Made by a program: the position numbers and the translations under genes. The notes beneath the pieces were generated by a model that was not told the origin of the DNA, ran no database searches, and was given only the letters and a program-made list of their open reading frames with translations. From Sphaerosporella brunnea (Eukaryota > Ascomycota > Pezizomycetes > Pezizales > Pyronemataceae), in assembly GCA_008704415.1 (NCBI GenBank), contig VXIS01000272.1:1-64000 (forward strand): a DNA stretch of 64,000 bases, given 5' to 3'. Below, one piece after another: positions 32,499 through 43,625 of this stretch; positions within the stretch are counted from its first letter, which is position 1, and each line of letters opens with the position of its first letter.

Positions 32499-33351
32499 TG
32501 ACCCTTCTACCTCCTCGACCGCCTTCTTTCTTATCCAATGCGGCAGTTTAAATCCTAGTTAGCCTAATTCAGCCAAGCTTTGGAGTCAACACGCGGATTA
32601 GGCGCTTACTGGTGGGAATTTTGTCTTCCGACGTAATCAGGTTACAGCAATCGTCTCCTGTTGTTGTATTCGGCGGCAAGCGCAAAAAACAAAATGTTGA
32701 TGACAACGCGCTGTCGTCCGCTCCCCATCAGAAGTGGGTTTTTGGGCGAGTTGTGCATAACCCCCCTGCAACCCCCCCTGCAACCCGCCTTATTGGTGCA
32801 ACGTCACTCGCTACTTAGGTAGTGGGCCTCTACATGTACCATAAGCTAGTGGCCTACCAGGGCGGTGGTGCTACAATACGAGTCAACCCCGTGATGGTAG
32901 CCACTCGTCCTCCACGGCTTCGCTCCACAATGCGCCGCTCATCACAGATAATCACTCGGCCCCAGGACATGTAGTTAGGGTAATCTTTCGGGTTTTCCGT
33001 GTTTTGCCACATTTCCGTGTTTAGCCACCGTGTTTTGCCACCGTCCACCCGCATTGGCCACCGCCACCAGAACTCAAGCAAAACAGTAGCGGAAAAGATA
33101 ATCGACCATTCTAAACCTTTCTCTATCATCCGAAGGCATTTTATGCGGTACCATCAAACAAAAAGTTTGTGTGTTTTCGTGTGGTGCCGCGGTACTTGGT
33201 GGGGTAACAGGTTGCCAACTTGCTGGGTGGAACTAACTAGAGTAGTCGTGACTAAGCGAAAGAGCGCTAAAAGAAGGATCGGAAGCTCCTCTTTCTTGCT
33301 TTCTTTCTTTCATCTTTCAACCGCCCCCTCATTTCGGTCAGAACCTCCGCC
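32499..33351. other. Intergenic
   Basis: A partial LINE-tail-like sequence (GTATTCGGCGGCAAGCGC) lies near 32,668. Duplicated CCGTGTTTTGCCAC occurs near 32,998-33,040. No supported gene. Confidence 0.4.
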
Positions 33352-35864
33352 ATGAACGATCCACACAATCCGTTTTTCCGCTCTGCCCCCAACAAATGGA
33401 ACTTCGTCGATTTCGGGAAATTTCGTCAATACTTCAAAGCTAAGGCCCCTCGTCAAATCAAGGGGTTGTGGATCAGTGAACTCCAGAAGATCCAGAACTG
33501 CGATAAGTGCTGCCACGGCGAGCGTCAAAATAGGGCCACCAACCTTCTCAGGGCCGCCTCCAAAACCGTAAGTTTCTTTATTTCTTGTGGACATCCCATT
33601 CAAACGGCCCCTTATGGCTGGCCTTCATCTTGCCCAGTGTGCTTCTCGTCACCTCGGACCTAGATGCACCCCCTAAGCGACCTTTACGCTCGCTTTTGGC
33701 TGGCGGTGGGATAGGCGCCATCCAAACGGCCTTTACGGCTCGTTTATGACCCGCTTATCCTTCCGTCCAGTGTGGTCTTGTCACCTCGGACATCTAGTCT
33801 CCCCTAAGCGACCTTTACGCTCGCTTTTGGCTGGCGGTGGGTAGGCACCATCCAAACGGCCTCTACGGTTCGTTTATGGCTTGTCTATCCTCTCGTCAAG
33901 TGGGGTGGTATTGTTTCCACTGGCTTGTCTTTCTGATTTCTGCTCGTTACCTCGGACCTAGATGCACCCCCTAAGCGACCTTTACGCTCGCTTTTGGCTG
34001 GCGGTGGGATAGGCGCCATCCAAACGGCCTTTACGGCTCGTTTATGACCCGCTTATCCTTCCGTCCAGTGTGGTCTTGTCACCTCGGACATCTAGTCTCC
34101 CCTAAGCGACCTTTACGCTCGCTTTTGGCTGGCGGTGGGTAGGCACCATCCAAACGGCCTCTACGGTTCGTTTATGGCTAGCCTATCCTCTCGTCAAGTG
34201 GGGTAGTTACTTTCTGATTGTGCAGCAGCACGTCTCCGATCAATCACTGGAGCCGGGCACCAACATCAACGCTTCCGTTGTGAATCAATCACCTCAGCCC
34301 AGTACCAATATCAACGCGTCCGTTGTAAACCATGTCTCCGATCAATCACTTGAGCCGGGCACCAACATCAACGCTTCCGTTGTGAATCAATCACCTCAGC
34401 CCAGTACCAATATCAACGCGTCCGTTGTAAACCAACCGCCACAATCCAGTACCAACGTCAATGCGTCCATTATAAACCAATTACCGCAGATCAACGCAAC
34501 CGTCATCGTCCGTAGCGCAACCGATAATCGTAGTACCGAAGAATCAGACCACGCACCCCCGACTGCAGATCCTTCAACTTTGGACACCGAATTTCGAAGC
34601 GTATATCAGGGCTTTGAGGCTTCGCAGAAATGGCGTCTTGCGGCCAGCAATCGTTTTGTTGAGGATGTCCTATATGAGGCGTTCTGCGATAAACAGACAC
34701 CGCTGGTTGCGAGTTGGATTCGTAATTGGACAATCGATCTCCACAATCCGACCATGGAGGGCTGGTTCAGCTCGGATGAGTGGACTGAGATCAAAAAAAG
34801 CGTTCCTGTGGTTCCAGAGCTCAAGGAGACGTTTTTGCCGTCGCTCGTCCGGTTTCGGGGCGTTCAGACAGTTCACGATTTGAGAAAGGCGTTAGGCGAA
34901 AGTTACTTGCCGAAAGGAGTTGCCTTCGACCGCGGCAAGCACTTCGATGCGGAGTGGGTTGACGTCGTTGTCCGACAATTGTAAAGCCAACTCTCCACCC
35001 TGATACGTATTTTGAGGTCTGATTGTTACAGCATGTTGTTCTTCGATTCCCCGGACCAACCATTGGGCAACTCCCACCTTGAAGGCTGGTTTTCGGGGCA
35101 CATTTGGTCCCACATCGGCAGTTGCATGCTGTCCATTCCGCGAATTTCCTTCGAAAGGTAATATCTTCGATTGTCCTGCTCTCTGTATTTGTCTCTAACA
35201 TCGACTACTTCCAGTAAGGAAGGCACTTGCCAAGCTTCTGCGCTACGCAAAAACAGAAAGCGCGTCGAACCCTTTGAGCGAATGAAGTCCGGACCCCGCC
35301 TCGATGGAATCATTCGCAGTCTTGATGACAACACCCTTGAGTTCGGTGGCATGGAGGTTGCGCGGACGTCCCATGGCGGAACCAGCTCAACGAAATTGCT
35401 GAACGACACACGTAAACTTGGGAAAGCTCTACGTGACATGCTGGGTCGCCTATGTCAGGTGGCGGTGCATGAATCGGTCCGTGGGCAGTTGCAGGTTGTG
35501 GGGTTCATCGCTGCGGGCCTCGTGCTGGAGTCGGTTCGGCTATGCCAACCTAAAGGACACGTGTGTGTGTACACACGACACAGTCGCATGCAGGTTCCAA
35601 CCGATGTGCGGAATCTGAAGAGCCTGCTGTCACTGTTGTGCAATATTGTGCAAATGAAGGTATGCATACACCTTGCGGATCATTGCAAGAACCCTCGTAA
35701 ATTGACCAAGGAAGGAAATTGTTGCATTTTCGGCCAATGCTCTTAAATGTGGATTGGAAGAACCTCCGGAAGATGCTTCGGATGAAACTTGGATGCAGGG
35801 GCTTCTGAGTACCGGAACAGTGAGCATGGTTGGTCCATTCCCATGGGCAGCGGATACCCCTTAA
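33352..35864 (+). CDS. Five-exon protein with nuclease-like C-terminal region
   Basis: Exons 33352-33567, 34226-34980, 35032-35157, 35215-35659 and 35715-35864 keep phase throughout (563 residues). N-terminal 70 residues: a small Cys-containing region (CDKCCHGERQNRA). Next come Asn/Ser repeats (SVVNQSPQPSTNINA, doubled), then an alpha-helical region (WRLAASNRFVEDVLYEAF), then RLDGIIRSLDDNTLEFGGMEV with Asp and two Glu spaced as in PD-(D/E)xK nuclease folds, and a tail with VGFIAAGLVLESVRL. The C-terminal half resembles a large fungal family, also seen in Mucoromycota and linked by some to Crinkler-type effectors; that assignment is from memory. Basic KNRKR could be a nuclear signal. Intron 1 is 658 nt and full of repeats. 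Confidence 0.75.
33655..34205 (+). repeat. Tandem repeats within intron 1
   Basis: Two copies of a block of about 257 bp, each made of two halves sharing CTAAGCGACCTTTACGCTCG and CATCCAAACGGCC. They expand the intron to more than ten times the local norm. Confidence 0.88.
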
Positions 35865-36992
35865 CTGGGATGTGTTTCTATTGCAATGGGCAACGTTTTT
35901 CTTTTCAAGCTGCGCAATGAACAGGTCGGTTGTGGGAGGTGTTTTTCCGATGTATTATACGGAGTCATTGGTAACGGTGGGGCTCAACTACCCTCGCTAT
36001 ACCCAATTAGGGAAAGTGTGCATCCAGTGACATATTATGATCTCGCATAAATGTGTCCCTAATGCAACATTATCGATCTTGCCCCGAGAAGTACTAAAGA
36101 AAGAACTTTTTGCCTGAGAGAAAATGTGTTTTCAGTTGAAAATAGGGTGAGTTATTCATGTTTGAACGGGGACTTTACACACATGAGCCATCACTTGCTG
36201 CTTAATCATCAACCTGAGCAATTGGACAATGCCAAGAAATGCGCAAGACGCTACCCCAACTAAGTGTCCGGCACTCTAAATATAGAACGCGCCCTCAGTT
36301 GAGTGGGGACAGGGATGCCGGTTTGGACTTCCGGTTTTTGGGACTTCCGGTTGTTGGGACTGACGGTGTTTGGGACTTCCTATTTTTGGGACTTAGGGTT
36401 TAACAGTTACTATTTCCCACCTGTTCCCCTCGACTCCCTCTGATCCCACAACACTCCTTTGCAACGTGTTCAGCAGTGGCGAGGACTCCGTGCAGCAGAT
36501 TTGCTGTGTCCTCGTCCGGAAAAAGTGGAATATGGTTGTTGAACATTCCAAACTGCCGAATGGGAGTCCCCGATTGATTGCATACACAGGGCAGTGGGTG
36601 GAGTTGGAGTTTGGGATGGCCATACCCTGATCCTGATTGTCAATCTTAATTGGGCGTTTAATTCAAGGCATCGGATAAGCCCCTCACATTCTGGCAGATC
36701 CCACGACACTACCCCGCTCTTTGCAACGTGTTCAGCAGCGGCGAGGACTCCGTGCAGCAGATTTGCTCTTTTTGTCAGGCAACGCGCAGCCTCTCGTTTT
36801 GCTTCCGGCGAGCAGAGTGAGTTGTCGGCAAGAACTTAATTAATTGCCCATAGCCATGCGTCGGGCCTCGAAGTCACAGATTCTACGTTTCACTCGCATA
36901 ATCATACCGCGGATAACGAGAGGGACGTGGCGGCAACTGCAAATGCTCCCAACCAGCAGGCAAGAGATACCTCAAGCGCGTGGAGGGATGAC
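35865..36992. repeat. Dispersed repeats (200-bp copy 2 and 300-bp family)
   Basis: 36,064-36,287 is the second copy of the repeat at 28,935. 36,405-36,770 is the 300-bp family (GGAAAAAGTGGAATATGG, GGGAGTCCCCGATTG, GGCATCGGATAAGCCCC), also at about 32,100, 42,080-42,390, 46,550-46,905, 50,670-50,945 and 53,220-53,580, in both orientations. Open frames inside vary between copies. Confidence 0.75.
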
Positions 36993-37398
36993 ATGGAGAG
37001 ATATCCTCGCCGTCCAACCGCGGCTGCTGAAGGAGAGATCCGCCGAGTTCCGACACTTCGACGGCAGAACGCGATTGTTGGTCAGGAATGGTTTCCTGAC
37101 CACACATCGCTAGACACCGAGATCATGAACAGCATGCCGCCACCGAGTCCTGGACCGCATCACCTTAGTAGCATGCAGGAAGTTAGACTACAATTGTCTG
37201 TAGGTCTTAGCCAAGTTATCGTCTACCTCACCCTAAAACGACTAACAGGCTATTTGGCTCGAAACAACCGGTGGCGACCTTCTCCTTGAAATCAACAATT
37301 TCTTCGGCGTCGACGCCTCACATGTCCTTCGCCTTCTCACCGACGAGGAATCGAACGAATCTGGCAGCTACACCGGGGACGAAGACAGCGAGGAATAG
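36993..37398 (+). CDS. Acidic-repeat protein E, truncated by TAG
   Basis: Exon 1 to 37199 and exon 2 from 37249 join in phase 0 across a 49-nt intron (GTAGGT..AACAG). The splice gives RLQLSAIWLETTGG, conserved in the paralogue at 42,512. The helical core (FFGVDASHVLRLLTD) precedes an acidic SGSYTGDEDSEE repeat. TAG at 37396 replaces the TCG of the paralogue; the frame then continues in register to 37512. The frame is open upstream to about 36,840 without an ATG, so the true start may be in an earlier exon; 36993 is the first ATG. Function unknown. Confidence 0.55.
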
Positions 37399-37829
37399 GA
37401 CGAATCTGGCAGCGACTACACCGGTTCAGAGGTGCAAGAAGATACTTTCGGTGGTTGGGATGCGGGCTCTGAGATCGCAGGAAGGATGGTTGAGAGGAAT
37501 GTGGGCAGATAATTTCAGTAAGGCTTCTCATCTACAGGTTCCCTGTTGCTCTGCTTTGACGCGGGAAGAGAAAGGGGGAGGAATGATTCTTGTATTGTCA
37601 AAGTTTTAGTGTCAAACTCCATATCCATAGAGTTATCTTCTTCTCCGATGCTCAAATAAATTTATAAAATTGAGCCAGATCGCAAAAAAAAAAACCGATT
37701 AAAAACCGATTCTTTTTGTCCAGTGACTGTAGAGTACATATTTTCTCAAAAACTGAACTACATAATTAACCAAAAAATCCGCTCGTACACCAGCGAGCTA
37801 AGCATAGAGAAATCCCACCACCTTTGATA

Positions 37830-38535
37830 TCACACTGCTGTCCCTAAAAATATGACAAACAAGGCGAAGTAACCGAGACTGGTAGCGCGAATTGGACCAC
37901 CTGCGGCTCCAGACACACGTGCGTTTGGATCCGTAGAGATTGCAGTGGGCAGAGAGATTCCTGTTCCAGTTCCAATCCGACTTGGAAGGCTAGTCCAAAT
38001 ATAGCCACAACAGGTCGACGAGTTGGTCCAAATAGGCTGAGCGTACGACCAGCTATTGCTCGCGGTAGGATACGATCCATCGCTCGCGGCAGTGTGCACC
38101 AGTCCACCGCTCGCTGAAGTGTGCGTCCATCCATCGCTCGCGGCAGTGTGCACCTGTCCACCGCTCGCTGAAGTGTGCGTCCATCCATCGCTCGCGGCAG
38201 TGTGCACCAGTCCACCGCTCGCTGAAGTGTGCGCCCATCCACCGCTCGCCGCAGTGTGCGCCTGTCCACCGCTCGCTGAAGTGTGCGCCTGTCCATCGCC
38301 CGCTGTGTGCGCCCACGCTGTGCTTATGGTGTATGTCGTAGAAGGACTTGCCGCGATTGATCAACTCTGTGTACCATCTCTGGTTGGGGCTCGTTTTTTC
38401 TTACCTGGCTGCGGGATATGAAAGCTCTAGTTGAGCACTCAGGCCGAGCTCAGCACTCAGATCCAGCCGAGCAGCTTCTAAAAATGTGGCCAAGAGAGCG
38501 AGCGCAATGAGGCGGCAATGAATAGCGGTATGCAT
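37830..38535 (-). CDS. Secreted GPI-anchored repeat protein
   Basis: Exon 1 (38535-38405) encodes a signal peptide, MHTAIHCRLIALALLATFLE, then an amphipathic stretch. After a 58-nt intron (CAG|GTAAGA; acceptor CAAG at 38347, or an 82-nt alternative) exon 2 (38346-37830) encodes STTYTISTAW and eight or so 8-9-residue repeats alternating HTSASGG and HTAASDGW, a Ser/Thr/Cys region, and a C-terminus with small residues (SGAAGG) followed by a hydrophobic end (YFALFVIFLGTAV), a GPI signal. The inferred site is the cell wall or plasma membrane surface. A truncated copy of the C-terminus lies at 43,335-43,541. Confidence 0.7.
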
Positions 38536-39687
38536 TGCTTCTCGATACTCGATTTCGAAGACTGCAGCGTAGAGCACAGCTTTGGCTAAATAATAAGAGA
38601 AGTTTCAAGCGCTCGCAACTCCAGAAAGTGCTCCCCCGAAATGTGGATCAATTTGGCTCCCCGGCCATGCAGGATTTGGCTCCCCTTTGCCGTCTTTTCT
38701 ATAACCGCCCAAACTTCAAATTGCCAGAAACCGCCTGAGTAAGGATCAGCACGGCGCAGCGGTCCGAATATCATTGAATGACTTCCCACATCGGATCCAG
38801 ACGATAAAGCTTTGGTTTGGGTCGAAAACCCTTCCCGCAACGTTAAAAGAGCGCGCGTGGGTAAAAATAGAAGCTTTATACACCCTTTCATATTTTACTG
38901 GTGGTTGTTTATGTTGAGTGGGTTGAGCTCCGAAGTCCGCGAAGCTCCGGAGTCCGCTGCAAGCTCCTCCACCATGCCCACGATCTTAATAATTTTTTTC
39001 CTTTGGAGAAGATGAAAAAGGCATGCTTGATGGTGTTTGGTGGGTGGCAGAGGGGCACCACGTCACCACACCCTTTTTTTTGGCGCTAAGCAACCCGTAC
39101 CTCCCAACCAATCGCCGCGAGTTTTCTAATCATCTGGAACCACCCCCAGACGAGTAGTAGGAGGCCCACTTCTAAACCGTTTTGTATCCAGACCTTGCGG
39201 GAAGTCATTATCATTTTTCACCGTGCAACTCTGCCGCTTGCCCGGCTTCCAGTCGCTATGGGGGGAAAAGCAGAGCTGGTCCCCTGCACCTTCAGTGGCA
39301 AATCATAAGATGAGTGTAAGTTGAAACGAAACAAACTCTCTTGGTCACTTCGCCACTGCGCAATATTCCTCGAGGAATTCTACGGCACTCGCCTAAAATA
39401 GACTGCCTGATAGCCCCTCAGCCTCCCACTTCATTCAAAACTACACTGCAGTAAATTATTATCGACTGGCGCGATCGCCTGCATATGCCCCCGCTGATTC
39501 TTGCATTTTGAATTTTGAACTTTTGGCAAATTTCCCGCCACCAAAAAAGGTTTATTCTTTAAAGAACGCTGTAATTGGACTAATTTTCGCCCCCCAACCA
39601 TATCCTTCTTGAATGATAATCAATATACTTTACCTTCCCAAATTCACCAAAAAACTAACTTGCAGTTTGCTGGGACACGGCGGCAGC
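38536..39687. repeat. Segmental duplication upstream part
   Basis: 38,785-39,294 and 39,515 onward are duplicated at 46,903-49,646; the 220 bp between is absent from the second copy. 38,880-39,350 also has an inverted copy at 45,061-45,480. 39,480-39,600 carries the flank repeat also seen at 5.9 kb. No supported gene. Confidence 0.8.
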
Positions 39688-41603
39688 CTAGGCGACCTTG
39701 GCGGCCGGTCGCTTTTTCAATTCGGGCACGGCGGCCTGTCGCTTTTTCCGTTCGGACACGGCGGCAGCCCGTCGCTTTTTCAATTCGGACGCGGCGGCCT
39801 GTCGCTTTTCCCGTTCGAACAGGTTGGCGGCCTCGGGGAAGTCTGTAGTGCAATTGAGTGTCAGCAGCAGCGACTTGAAAGAAAGCACTAGTATCAACTA
39901 GGATATATAAAGAAACGTGGTGGGGTTGAGGTGCACTGAGGAGACTAGGAAAAACGTACCTTGACGAGTACGCAAGGCGCCGTGCCGTTGATTGGTCACG
40001 TGCACATTGAGATTCCAGAGCTGTGCATAAGCCTTGTCGCACCCATTGTATACACACTTGAATGGACGCTCAACCTCACGCTCTGTAGTGCAATTGAGTG
40101 TCAGCCGCAGCGACTTGAAAGAAAGCACTAGTATAAACTGGGATATATAAAGAAACGTGATGGGGTAAAGGTGCACTATTAAAGGAGACTAGGAAAAACG
40201 TACGAGTACGCCTGGGGCCGTGCCCTTTCCTGGTCACGTGTGCATTGAGACTGGTAATCGTTGGATAAGCATTCTTGCACTCATTATTCCATCCACACAC
40301 GTAAATGCGGTCAATCTCAGACGGTCGACGCTCTGTAGTGCAATTGAGTGTCAGCAGCAGCGACTTGAAAGAAAGCACTAGTATAAACTAGGATATAAAG
40401 AAACGTGGTGGGGTAGAGGTGCACTATTAAAGGAGACTAGGAAAAACGTACTTTTAAGAGAACGCCTGGGGCCGTGTCCTGTCTGTGCCCTGTGCAAATT
40501 GAGAGTGTGATGCTTTACATAAGCATACGTGCACCCATTGTATCCACACACGTATGGACGCTTAATCTCCCTTAGCGTTTGACGCTGGGGCCTCTCAGGG
40601 AACGCTGTAGTGCAATTGAGTGTCAGCAGCAGCGACTTGAAAGAAAGCAATAAACTAGGATATAAAGATAGAGGTGCACTAGTAAAAGGAGGCTAGGAAA
40701 AACGTACCTTGACGAGTACGCAAGGCGCCGTGCTGTTGATTGGTCACGTGCTTATTGAGAGCGCCAAGCGTTCCATAAACCTTCTCGCACCCATTGTATA
40801 CACACTCGTAAACCGGCGGATCCGGAGAACTGTGGTCGTCAGGAGAGAATGCGGTGGGACTTGCCACGATACAATCTTCAGACACTTCATGATCCGGAGA
40901 ACTGTGGTCGTCAGGAGAGAATGCGGTGGGACTTGCCACGATACAATCTTCAGACACTTCATGATCCGCATTTATTGGAGAGTTGGATTTGTTAGCCATA
41001 CCTCCCGCGCTCATCGGAGCGTATCGGTGGCCTTCGTAACCAGGCTGGTGGGGAGCGGGTCCGCAGTTCTGCGCTTCGTAGTAACTAGGCCAAACTTCTG
41101 TCTCTTTGGTTACCGGGTGGATATTGGGAGCCGTGGTGGAGGAATTGGTTAGCCATACCTCCACTTGCCTCGCTCATCAGAGCGTATCGGTGGCCTTCGT
41201 CACCGCAGTTCTGCTCTTCGTAGTAACTAGGCCAAACTTCTGTCTCTTTGGTTACCGGGTGGATATTGGGAGCCGTGGTGGAGGAATTGGTTAGCCATAC
41301 CTCCACTTGCCTCGCTCATCAGAGCGTATCGGTGGCCTTCGTCACTGCAGTTCTGCTCTTCGTAGTAACTAGGCCAAACTTCTGTCTCTTTGGTTACCGG
41401 GTGGATATTGGGAGCCGTGGTGGAGGAATTGGTTAGCCATACCTCCACTTGCCTCGCTCATCAGAGCGTATCGGTGGCCTTCGTCACCGCAGTTCTGCTC
41501 TTCGTAGTAACTAGGCCAAACTTCTGTCTCTTTGGTCACCGGGTGGATATTGGGAGCCGTGGTGGAGGAATTGGTTAGCCATACCTCTACTTGCCTCGGT
41601 CAT
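39688..41603 (-). CDS. Con7-like multi-finger C2H2 protein A (nine exons)
   Basis: Start ATG 41603. Exons: 41603-41585; three 81-nt copies 41523-41443, 41381-41301, 41239-41159; 41097-40708; 40604-40452; 40332-40204; 40082-39960; 39842-39688. All introns are phase 1; total 403 residues. The three small exons repeat EVWPSYYEEQNC...MSEASG. Exon 5 has two copies of HEVSEDCIVASPTAFSPDDH and finger 1. Exons 5-8 carry one C2H2 finger each (C-x4-C-x12-H-x5-H; C-x5-C in the third), of the Con7 type (YGTLNHLN-like helix, HGxxRT end). The last exon is a basic helix of KKR-AA repeats. Family role: DNA-binding morphogenesis regulator. Having four fingers instead of the usual one is the oddity. Confidence 0.82.
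41098..41584 (-). repeat. 142-bp tandem array = exon plus intron
   Basis: The repeat unit is exactly one 81-nt exon and one 61-nt intron (GTATGG..GACAG). Copies differ at a few positions only. Retaining any intron shifts frame into an early stop (RDRSLA); splicing keeps frame. Confidence 0.85.
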
Positions 41604-42511
41604 CGGAGCGTTGGTAAGAGTTTGATGTCGATAAAGACTAAGGCGAGTTGGCGAGGCTTGGGTAGCGGGAGGAGGCCACGGTAAGTTTGCTTCAGAGAAA
41701 CCAGGAACTGGAGCTCCCCTGGTCCGTAACCGGTGGGGTAGATATGTGTCAATAAGAGCATCTTATTTTATCTCGCAATGTAATAGGGATTTCACTTCCC
41801 AGCTGCAATGGGCTGGGCGTGTGGAGACTCGTGCAGGTCTGATTTTCGACAGGCAAAGGCCCCCCACCTTTTGCCAGTTCAAAGATCACCAACAGACTGA
41901 CTGCTATTACTGCAGAACGATCGGCGAAGAAGTTTTGTGCCGTTTTGATTTATTCGGTTTGATCTACGTATCTCAGCCTTGAGTAGGCACTTAGAAAATC
42001 AATTTTTCATTTTGCTATTGTCAGAACTGATACCGAGACGACATGTCTAGGATCTTGCTCGTCTGAAAATGTCGAATATCGTTGTTTAATTCAAGGCATC
42101 GAATAAGCCCCTCACATTCTCGTGCACAAGAACTCGATCCTGGCAGACACACTACCCCGCTCTTTGCAAAGTTTTCAGCAGCGAGGACTCGCGGAGGTCG
42201 TGCAGCAGCCTCGTCCGGAAAAAGTGGAATTTCGTTGTTGAACATTCTAAACTGCCGAATGGGAGTCCCCGATTGCTTGCATACACAGGGCAGTGGGGGG
42301 AGTTGGAGTTTGGGATGGCCATACCCTGATCCTGATTGTCAATCTTAATTGGGCGTTTAATTCAAGGCATCGGATAAGTCCCTCACATTCTTAAAAATCC
42401 TCGAGTAGGTGTTTTATCATGAAATTGAACCACCTTCAATCAACACTACTCCACGCTGCCGCAACCATTCTCTTTACTAGTAGTACTAAAACACTCTAGT
42501 AATGTCGCGTA
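41604..42511. repeat. Duplicated promoter region and 300-bp repeat
   Basis: 41,604-41,869 matches 49,372-49,646 and is the likely Con7-like promoter. 41,945-42,110 matches 50,537-50,710. 42,080-42,390 is a copy of the 300-bp repeat. No supported gene. Confidence 0.75.
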
Positions 42512-43028
42512 ATGGAATCCCTCCGCTTAGTGGGGCATCTCGTACAACTGTCTGTAGGTCTGAGCCAAGTTATCGTCCACCTCACCCTAAAACGACTACC
42601 AGGCTATTTGGCTCGAAACAACCGGTGGCAACCTTCCCCAGCCCGAACACCTTCTCTGGGATTTGAGCCATTACTTCGGCGTCAACGCCTCAGATGTCCG
42701 TCGACTTCTCGCCGCGGCGGACGAATCTGGCAGCTACACCGGGGACGAAGACAGCGAGGAATCGGACGAATCTGGCAGCTACACCGGGGACGAAGACAGC
42801 GAGGAATCTGGCAGCTACACCGGGGACGAAGACAGCAAGGAATCGGACGAATCTGGCAGCTACACCGGGGACGAAGACAGCGAGGAATCTGGCAGCTACA
42901 CCAGGGACGAAGACAGCGAGGAATCGGACGGGGACGAAGACAGCGAGGAATCAGACGAATCTGGCAGCGACATACACCGGTTCAGAGGTGCAAGAAGATA
43001 CTTTCGGTGGTTGGGATGCGGGCTCTGA
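42512..43028 (+). CDS. Acidic-repeat protein E', frameshifted C-terminus
   Basis: Exons 42512-42553 and 42603-43028 (49-nt intron) join in phase 0 to give 155 residues. LVQLSAIWLETTGG, LSHYFGVNASDVRRLL, then six DESGSYTGDEDSEE-type repeats. Relative to paralogue E one extra A in GACATACACC (about 42,970) shifts the end to HRFRGARRYFRWLGCGL. The core helix is shared with E; the function is unknown. Confidence 0.6.
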
Positions 43029-43334
43029 GATCGCAGGAAGGATGGTTGAGAGGAATGTGGGCAGATAATTTCAGTATGAAAGGCTTCTCATCTACAGGTT
43101 CCCTGTTGCTCTGCTTTGACGCGGGAAGAGAAAGGGGGAGGAATGATTCTTGTGTTGTCAAATTTATAAAATTGACCCAGATCGCAAAAAAAAAAAACCG
43201 ATTAAAAACCGATTCTTTTTGTCCAGTGACTGTAGAGTACATATTTTCTCAAAAACTGAACTACATAATTAACCAAAAAATCCGCTCGTACACCAGCGAG
43301 CTAAGCATAGAGAAATCCCACCACCTTTGATATC

Positions 43335-43541
43335 AGTGCACTGCTGTCCCTAAAAACATGACAAACAAGGCGAAGTAACCGAGACTGGTAGCGCGAATTG
43401 GACCACCTGCGGCTCCAGACACACGTGCGTTTGGATCCGTAGAGATTGCAGTGGGCAGAGAGATTCCTGTTCCAGTTCCAATCCGACTTGGAAGGCTAGT
43501 CCAAATATAGCCACAACAGGTCGACGAGTTGGTCCAAATAG
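43335..43541 (-). pseudogene. C-terminal fragment of the GPI-anchored gene
   Basis: About 68 codons match the end of the gene at 37,830 (WTNSSTCCGYIW, ARVSGAAGG, FVMFLGTAV). The match stops abruptly at 43,541, where Con7-like intron sequence begins. Confidence 0.8.
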
Positions 43542-43625
43542 GCTGCCCACCACGTTTCTTTATATCCTAGTTTATACTAGTGCTTTCTTTCAAGTCGCTG
43601 CTGCTGACACTTAATTGCACTACAG

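Noticed and set aside
41106..41578. Plus-strand 62-residue frames repeated every 142 bp
   Set aside because: They are antisense to the spliced exon array of the finger gene.
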